Assembly: GCA_023409695.1 (NCBI GenBank)
Contig: JAEYQZ010000279.1
Location: forward strand, 1 to 10,251
Reading direction: 5' to 3'
Origin: Methanobacteriota archaeon
Lineage (GTDB): Archaea; Methanobacteriota; Methanobacteria; Methanobacteriales; Methanobacteriaceae
DNA: 10,251 nt
Shown here: positions 5,838-10,251 of the stretch, one piece after another
How the letters are laid out: each line of letters opens with the position of its first letter
How positions within the stretch are numbered: position 1 is the first letter of the stretch
Position numbers and translations under genes: made by a program
The notes under the pieces: generated by a model
What the model was told of the DNA's origin: nothing
What the model saw: the letters and a program-made list of their open reading frames with translations, nothing else
Databases searched by the model: none

Positions 5838-7022
5838 ATGAAAATAGGCGTTATAACATCAGCATACCCCGAATTTGAGGATGATCCCCACGGAATCTTT
5901 GTACATCGGCTGATGAAAGAAATAAGCAAACAAGGGCATGAAGTACATATTTTAGCCCCATATGCAGGTGAGAAAACTAAATATATATTGGAAGGCGTAC
6001 ATGTGGAAAGGTTCCACTATTTTTACCCAAAAAAATTTCAGAAATTATGCGGAAGATCTGGAATGATAGATAATGTTAAAGAGGGAGTTCTTGTGAAATT
6101 TCAAGTTTTATCATTCCTTTTCTTTAATATGTTTCATTCACTTAGAAAATTTAAAGATATGGATTTAATCCATGTGCATTGGTTAATTCCCAATGGTTTA
6201 GGGGCTTTATTTGCTAAAAAGATTTATAAAACTCCATATATAAGTACTATATATGGGGAGGAAGTTTATCTGTCCAAACGTTACAAATTAGAATTTTCAC
6301 TAAGAAATTTTGTTAATAATTCCAGCAAATCAATTGCAATCAGCAAAGCTACATTAAATAGTTGCATTGATATCGGGCTTAAAAAAGAAGAACTAGAAAT
6401 AATACCCTTTGGGGTTGATACTGATTTTTACAGGCCTTTAAAAATTTTAAAAAATGAAAATATATTTCAAATACTGGCAGTTGGATATTTAATAGAAAGA
6501 AAAGGTTTTGAATATCTTATTAAGGCTACAAAAGAAGTATTAAAAGAACACGATAATGTCCAGTTAACCATAGTCGGTTCAGGCCCTCTTGAAGAAAAGC
6601 TTAAAAATATTATAAAAGAATTAAAATTAGAATCTAATGCTAAAATCATGCAAAATGTTTCTGATGATGAATTACTGCAGTTGTACAATTCATCTGACCT
6701 TTTTGTGCTTCCTTCCATTGTGGATTCTCAGGGAAATACCGAAGGCCTTGGAGTGGTTTTACTTGAGGCAATGGCTTGCGGATTACCTGTTGTTGGGTCT
6801 AATATTGGAGGAATTCCAGATATCATTCAAGATAATGAAACTGGATTACTTGTGCCTGAAAAAGATATCACCGGACTTTCTAATACTATTTTAAATCTAA
6901 TTGAAAATGAAGATTTAAGAAAGAAGCTTGCAGTTAATGGTCATAATAGAGTTAAAGAGAAATTTAGCTGGGAAAAGATTGCAGAGAGTTATATAAATGT
7001 CTATGAATTAAATAATAAATAA
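5838..7022 (+). CDS. GT4-family glycosyltransferase (GT-B fold)
   Basis: This 394-residue cytoplasmic or membrane-associated enzyme transfers a sugar from a nucleotide-sugar donor, most likely with retention of configuration. The N-terminal Rossmann domain (1-~190) opens with KIGVITSAYPEFEDDPHG, which includes the glycine loop facing the acceptor, and has HVHWLIPNG at 112-120. After the hinge, IPFGVDTDFYRP (189-200) begins the donor domain, with VGSGPLEEKL (246-255) and the E-x7-E motif E302-GLGVVLL-E310, followed by AMACGLPVVGSNIGGIPDI. These features define GT4. The length is normal. No Shine-Dalgarno site is clear, and the start lies 6 nt after the previous stop, so translation is probably coupled to the GT-C gene. 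Sugar and acceptor cannot be read from sequence. Confidence 0.9.
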   Translation: MKIGVITSAYPEFEDDPHGIFVHRLMKEISKQGHEVHILAPYAGEKTKYILEGVHVERFHYFYPKKFQKLCGRSGMIDNVKEGVLVKFQVLSFLFFNMFHSLRKFKDMDLIHVHWLIPNGLGALFAKKIYKTPYISTIYGEEVYLSKRYKLEFSLRNFVNNSSKSIAISKATLNSCIDIGLKKEELEIIPFGVDTDFYRPLKILKNENIFQILAVGYLIERKGFEYLIKATKEVLKEHDNVQLTIVGSGPLEEKLKNIIKELKLESNAKIMQNVSDDELLQLYNSSDLFVLPSIVDSQGNTEGLGVVLLEAMACGLPVVGSNIGGIPDIIQDNETGLLVPEKDITGLSNTILNLIENEDLRKKLAVNGHNRVKEKFSWEKIAESYINVYELNNK

Positions 7023-7045
7023 CTAAAATAATATATAATGTATAC

Positions 7046-7061
7046 TTAATTTAAAAATTAA
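7046..7061. repeat. AT-only inverted repeat after the GT4 gene
   Basis: TTAATTT-AA-AAATTAA is a perfect 7+7 inverted repeat, 24 nt past the GT4 stop codon. A weak hairpin at a gene end could assist termination of the plus-strand series, but there is no T-run after it and chance is likely in such AT-rich DNA. Confidence 0.25.
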
Positions 7062-7093
7062 ACAACAACGTGACTTGCCAATCCAGATTATAT

Positions 7094-7118
7094 ACAATCA
7101 TTATTCATAATTAATTGT
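7094..7118. repeat. Imperfect palindrome upstream of the flippase promoter
   Basis: ACAAT-c-ATTAT-tc-ATAAT-ta-ATTGT: two pairs of 5-nt arms match in inverted order around a TC centre. It ends 13 nt before the proposed TATA box, a place where an archaeal regulator could bind next to the TFB-recognition element. Confidence 0.35.
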
Positions 7119-7131
7119 AAATAAGAAGTTA

Positions 7132-7139
7132 TTTATATC
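7132..7139 (+). promoter_or_regulatory. TATA box for the flippase gene
   Basis: TTTATATC, preceded by AAGAAGTTA as a possible BRE, is the best archaeal TATA match in the 198-nt gap 7023-7220. The start of transcription would be near 7161, giving a leader of ~60 nt that contains the Shine-Dalgarno site at 7210-7213. Confidence 0.45.
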
Positions 7140-7157
7140 AAACATAGAATAATATTA

Positions 7158-7199
7158 TTTTATCAATGTTAAAAAATAAAAATATGAAGTTTTATCAAT
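7158..7199 (+). repeat. Direct repeat TTTTATCAAT in the flippase leader
   Basis: The same ten bases, TTTTATCAAT, occur at 7158-7167 and 7190-7199, 32 nt apart, about three turns of the DNA helix. The first copy overlaps the predicted transcription start. The pair may be an operator or may be chance. Confidence 0.35.
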
Positions 7200-7209
7200 T
7201 AATATACCT

Positions 7210-7213
7210 GGAG
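7210..7213 (+). promoter_or_regulatory. Shine-Dalgarno site fixing the TTG start of the flippase
   Basis: GGAG stands 7 nt before TTG 7221. In the same frame a TAA lies at 7200-7202, and there is no ATG or GTG start between it and the TTG, so the TTG is the only start that keeps the whole first membrane helix. Confidence 0.65.
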
Positions 7214-7220
7214 AATCTTT

Positions 7221-8675
7221 TTGAGCGAATACAAAGCTTTTGTATATAGGATAGGCTTACTAGGAATAACAAACATTCTTGTAGTTTTAAGCACATTTAT
7301 ACTAGTTCCACTTTTAACAAAAAGTTTTGGTGCTATTGGTTATGGAATATGGATTCAAGTATACGTTACAGTAACATTAATACCAAATATAGCCACTTTG
7401 GGATTACCCTACGCCATGGTTAGATTTTTATCATCTAAAGAAAAAAAAATTGAAATACAGGAAACATTTTACTCAATTGCAGTTATATCATTAGTGGGAA
7501 GTTTAGTTCTATCTGGCTTGTTATTTTTACTATCTGAACCTATTGCAATAGGCTTATTTAATGGAGATACTAACATAGCAAGAACAATGGCAATAATAGT
7601 ATTCTTTGCATGCCCAAATGTGTTGTTACTAAACTATTTTAGAACATTTCAACAGATGAAACGATACTCTATATTTTTATTAATTCAAACATATTTAGTA
7701 GTCTTTTTAATTATTTATTTTGTTTCATTAGGTCAAGGAATATTCAGCGCATTAATAGGACTTTTAATAACGCATATACTTCTATTTTTAATCATGATTT
7801 CACTTATAATATATGAAATTGGTTTTAAAATACCTAAATTTTATAATATTAAGGAATATCTATCTTTTGGTATACCTACCATGCCTAGTAACTTGTCTTA
7901 TTGGATTGTAGAATCAAGTGATCGGTATATTATCGGAATATTATTAGGCGCAACATTTGTCGGATATTATTCTCCAGCTTATACTTTAGGAAATGCTATT
8001 TTAACTTTTTTAGCCCCAATTTCCATTCTTTTACCTTCTGTTCTTCCAAAATATTATGATAATGGAGATTTACTAAAATTAAGTGTTTTTATTAGATATT
8101 CACTAAAATATTTCCTTTTAGTTTCAATACCTTCAATATTTATTTTATCTATTTTATCCAAGCCTATCTTAATGATATTAAGTACACCTGAAATAGCTTT
8201 GAATGGATATTTAGTAACCCCATTTGTATTATTAAGTGCTTTACTATTTGGAATTTATGGGATCCTTAGTAACATAATAATATTAAAGAAAAAAACACAC
8301 ATTATAGGTATTATATGGATTATTGCTGCCATTTTAAACTTGAGTCTTAATATCATTTTAGTTCCCTATTTTGGAATTATCGCTGCAGCGGTAGTAACAC
8401 TGTTAGCGTATACATTGGCATTTGGCATTACCCTCTTTTATTCATTAAAATTTTTCAAATTTGAATTTGACTTGAAATTTATCCTAAAAAGTATATTTGC
8501 TTCCATTGTAATCTCTTTAATTATTGTCATAACTAATCCCCATGAAATTTTTAGTATTTTAATTATAATAGGGATATGTGCTGCTGTATACATAGCATTG
8601 ATAATAATTTTAAAAGGAATAAGTAAAGAAGAATTCAAATTCTTAAAGGGACTATTAAAATCAGATATTAAATAG
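7221..8675 (+). CDS. Wzx-like polysaccharide/lipid-linked glycan flippase (MOP superfamily)
   Basis: The 484-residue product is strongly hydrophobic, with about 12-14 membrane segments spread along its length and short basic loops (for example around 73-77, 355-359 and 468-480). Its order of helices resembles the polysaccharide transporter branch (COG2244, RfbX/Wzx) of the MOP exporter superfamily. Family-like features are FILVPLLTKSFGAIGYGIW (26-44) in the first helical pair and ESSDRYIIGILLGATFVGYY (231-250) in the middle, the usual SDRY-G-YS pattern, and VPYFGIIAAAVVTLLAY (381-397). Such proteins flip undecaprenyl- or dolichyl-linked oligosaccharides to the outer face. It starts with TTG and has its own candidate promoter. 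Base composition is even more AT-rich than the conserved genes upstream, with many ATA isoleucine codons, as is common in variable surface loci. It converges with the next gene after 9 nt. Confidence 0.87.
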   Translation: MSEYKAFVYRIGLLGITNILVVLSTFILVPLLTKSFGAIGYGIWIQVYVTVTLIPNIATLGLPYAMVRFLSSKEKKIEIQETFYSIAVISLVGSLVLSGLLFLLSEPIAIGLFNGDTNIARTMAIIVFFACPNVLLLNYFRTFQQMKRYSIFLLIQTYLVVFLIIYFVSLGQGIFSALIGLLITHILLFLIMISLIIYEIGFKIPKFYNIKEYLSFGIPTMPSNLSYWIVESSDRYIIGILLGATFVGYYSPAYTLGNAILTFLAPISILLPSVLPKYYDNGDLLKLSVFIRYSLKYFLLVSIPSIFILSILSKPILMILSTPEIALNGYLVTPFVLLSALLFGIYGILSNIIILKKKTHIIGIIWIIAAILNLSLNIILVPYFGIIAAAVVTLLAYTLAFGITLFYSLKFFKFEFDLKFILKSIFASIVISLIIVITNPHEIFSILIIIGICAAVYIALIIILKGISKEEFKFLKGLLKSDIK

Positions 8676-8684
8676 AAACAATGA

Positions 8685-9929
8685 TTAAATTATATCAGTT
8701 ACTAACTCCAAAAATTTAGTTCCAATATCTGGATTTGGAATTTCCACATATTTCTCATTTACTTTCCAGGTATAAAACTGTGACTCCTTCTTCTTTTGCG
8801 ACAAATTTTTAAGAAAATCTGCTACTTCTTTTAAATTATAAAACGTTGGACAAATACCTAATTCTTCAAAGTCATCAGAAAGTACAGAGTAATTTTTGAG
8901 CTGTATACATATTTTAGAGAGTAATGCTGCTTCTACAAGAGAAGTAGAGTTAAAAGAAATGAAAACATTTCCATATTTAAGTGATCTTAATAAGGTTTCT
9001 CTTTTAGGAGTGAATTTTATATTAGGTAATTTTGCTTTTAAAAAGCCTAAATTTTCTTGAGGATGAGCCCTATATCTAAAATCAAAACCTAAATTATTAC
9101 ATAATCTATTTAAATCTTTTATAGTCTCTATCTTAATATCTAAAATCCCTCCATCATAATCTTCAAAATTTTGTCCCAGATAATAAACAATCTTTTTTTC
9201 ATTTTCCTTTAAATTATAATCAATTTTCAATTCATAGGGATATCCCAATACTTTAATCTTATCTTTTTCTTTTATTCCTCGATTCACATATAGTTCTTTA
9301 AAATATTCACCCCATACAAACACATAATCAACATATTTCCCGGAAGGAATTATTGAATTAGACTGATAAATTCCATCTTGAATTGCTATTGTGGGAATTC
9401 CCAATTCTTTACTTACTAAAACTAATGCTCTGCTTGCAGGTAAATGATCATCATTTAAAACTACTACATCAGGATTTAGATATTTAAGAATGTTTTTAAG
9501 TTCATCTAAACTTTTATTGAGATAGTCTTCATTGTTTTTTATTAATCCAAGATATAAGTTCAAATAAACATTATCAAAAATAGGAAAATACATGGTCCTT
9601 CTAGATAAAAAGTCCCATAATACACTTTTTTTTAATCCAAGTATTATAGCATTTTTCTTAGATGCTTTTTCAATTATAGAATCATATCTAATAAGCCCAT
9701 ATTGGAATAATATTCTTTTTTCTCCTTTTTTAATTGCTATTGGAGAAAAAATTGAATAATTAATTCTAAAGCATTTTAGGACAAATTTTATTAATGGATT
9801 TTTAAAAATTCTTGTACGGCGTTTTAAATAACTTAGAATAGTATCTGACAAATTAGGCCCTGATTTTTTAAATTTTTCAGTAACCTCCTCAAATAAAACC
9901 CATCTTAAATCAGATCCACGTTTTGTCAT
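8685..9929 (-). CDS. GT-B-like surface carbohydrate biosynthesis protein (capsule/polysialyltransferase-like)
   Basis: The 414-residue protein has no membrane segment. Its second half resembles GT-B-fold enzymes of capsule and wall polymer synthesis: PDVVVLNDDHLPASRAL (153-169), GIPTIAIQDGIY (177-188), YVDYVFVWGEYFKELYVNRG (199-218), KVLGYP (226-231), then RYRAHP (285-290) and ISFNSTSLVEAALLSKICIQL (324-344), the R-HP and STS-EA donor-domain pattern of CDP-glycerol, CMP-sugar and capsule transferases. Where many relatives have Q-H-G, this protein has Q184-D185-G186. The first ~110 residues are basic and not recognised; they may contact membrane or acceptor. The start ATG 9929 follows a weak AGATGAT. 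It lies 32 nt after a GT2 gene on the same strand, a likely operon. It could also be classed with UDP-GlcNAc 2-epimerase-like GT-B proteins, so the precise reaction is open. Confidence 0.6.
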   Translation of the reverse strand: MTKRGSDLRWVLFEEVTEKFKKSGPNLSDTILSYLKRRTRIFKNPLIKFVLKCFRINYSIFSPIAIKKGEKRILFQYGLIRYDSIIEKASKKNAIILGLKKSVLWDFLSRRTMYFPIFDNVYLNLYLGLIKNNEDYLNKSLDELKNILKYLNPDVVVLNDDHLPASRALVLVSKELGIPTIAIQDGIYQSNSIIPSGKYVDYVFVWGEYFKELYVNRGIKEKDKIKVLGYPYELKIDYNLKENEKKIVYYLGQNFEDYDGGILDIKIETIKDLNRLCNNLGFDFRYRAHPQENLGFLKAKLPNIKFTPKRETLLRSLKYGNVFISFNSTSLVEAALLSKICIQLKNYSVLSDDFEELGICPTFYNLKEVADFLKNLSQKKKESQFYTWKVNEKYVEIPNPDIGTKFLELVTDII

Positions 9930-9961
9930 ATAATATCATCTAAATTTTATTTTATATTTCA

Positions 9962-10251
9962 TTACTTATTTTCTAAACCTTTAATTAATCCTTTATAATA
10001 AGCCCAAAATAAGTTCTGATTTTTATAATAAATACTAAGAACAATCGGGAAAATTATAGCTCCAACAGCCTGATAAGCCAAAAAAAACGCGTAATCACTC
10101 TTTTTAGCCCATTTTTTCATAAATAGCCATCGATTCCTAGTAATATAATACAAACCAATTGGCTTACTTAACCCGCCGCCAGATTTAGATACCTTATGCC
10201 AGATTTTTGCTTCAGGAGCATAAATACTTTTATATCCCTCTTTAGATGCTC
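9962..10251 (-). CDS. GT2-family glycosyltransferase, C-terminal fragment (5' end outside window)
   Basis: The frame stays open from the TAA at 9962-9964 to the edge of the window, so about 95 C-terminal residues are visible and the rest lies beyond 10251. The leucine codon TTG at 10151-10153 could be mistaken for a start, but the conserved sequence continues upstream. The fragment reads GYKSIYAPEAKIWHKVS, then SGGG, then YYITRNRWLFMKK. This A-(K)-(I/V)-WH-x-V-S...YY-x-x-RN block closes the catalytic domain of GT2 enzymes of the rhamnosyltransferase-like group; the WH histidine is the last conserved catalytic-region residue. A hydrophobic stretch (FFLAYQAVGAIIFPIVLSIYY) follows, as often in this group, and may sit at the membrane. 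It precedes the GT-B gene by 32 nt. Such enzymes add sugars to lipid-linked glycans. The donor is unknown. Confidence 0.82.
   Translation of the reverse strand, partial: ASKEGYKSIYAPEAKIWHKVSKSGGGLSKPIGLYYITRNRWLFMKKWAKKSDYAFFLAYQAVGAIIFPIVLSIYYKNQNLFWAYYKGLIKGLENK

Noticed and set aside
6467..6894. Open frames on both strands within the GT4 donor domain
   Set aside because: They overlap the conserved E-x7-E region of the real gene and have low-complexity, unrecognisable translations.
7166..7249. Small open frame of 27 codons in the flippase leader, running into the flippase gene in another frame
   Set aside because: It starts at ATG 7166 without a ribosome-binding site and has no pattern; the direct repeats and Shine-Dalgarno site explain the region better. 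A regulatory leader peptide cannot be excluded, but nothing supports it.
8438..8638. 66-codon minus-strand open frame opposite the flippase C-terminus
   Set aside because: Its hydrophobic translation simply mirrors the AT-rich membrane-coding strand.
9962..10153. A separate small membrane protein of 63 residues starting at TTG
   Set aside because: The frame continues without a stop to the window edge and the upstream residues contain the WHKVS and SGGG motifs of GT2 enzymes, so it is the end of a larger gene.

Overview
The window looks like the chromosome of a methanogenic archaeon of the order Methanobacteriales, probably Methanobacterium or a close relative. The reasons are the archaeal type of phosphopantetheine adenylyltransferase, the AT-rich sequence with archaeal TATA-like boxes, oligo-T tracts at gene ends, and the mix of conserved and cell-surface genes. 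This placement is inference; there is no rRNA or other marker to fix it.

Layout. Positions 1-248 hold the 3' end of an APC-type amino acid permease (+), ending in an unusual arginine-rich tail. It converges with a gene at 281-1162 (-) for a secreted zinc deacylase of the aspartoacylase/succinylglutamate desuccinylase family. Upstream of that, also on the minus strand, 1342-2895 encodes a radical SAM protein of the TIGR03960 type, with a Rossmann/B12-binding-like N-terminus and an extra four-cysteine cluster at its C-terminus. A divergent intergenic region (2896-3074) leads into a tight plus-strand series: coenzyme A synthesis (phosphopantetheine adenylyltransferase, 3075-3536), nucleotide-pool cleaning (inosine/xanthosine triphosphatase, 3568-4095), a GT-C membrane glycosyltransferase (4140-5831) and a GT4 glycosyltransferase (5838-7022). 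The gaps are only 31, 44 and 6 nt, so the two conserved genes may be co-transcribed with the glycan genes.

After a 198-nt regulatory gap with several repeats and a likely promoter, 7221-8675 (+, TTG start) encodes a Wzx-like polysaccharide flippase. It meets, tail to tail with a 9-nt gap, a minus-strand pair: a GT-B surface-carbohydrate transferase-like protein (8685-9929) and the C-terminal end of a GT2 glycosyltransferase (9962 to beyond 10251).

From about 4140 to the end the window is therefore one edge of a surface glycan or glycoprotein locus. Cytoplasmic GT4 and GT2 enzymes would build a lipid-linked glycan, the flippase would move it across the membrane, and the GT-C enzyme would add sugars from a lipid-phosphate donor on the outside. 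That working order is inference from the families. I see no tRNA or rRNA genes, CRISPR array, insertion sequence or defence island.
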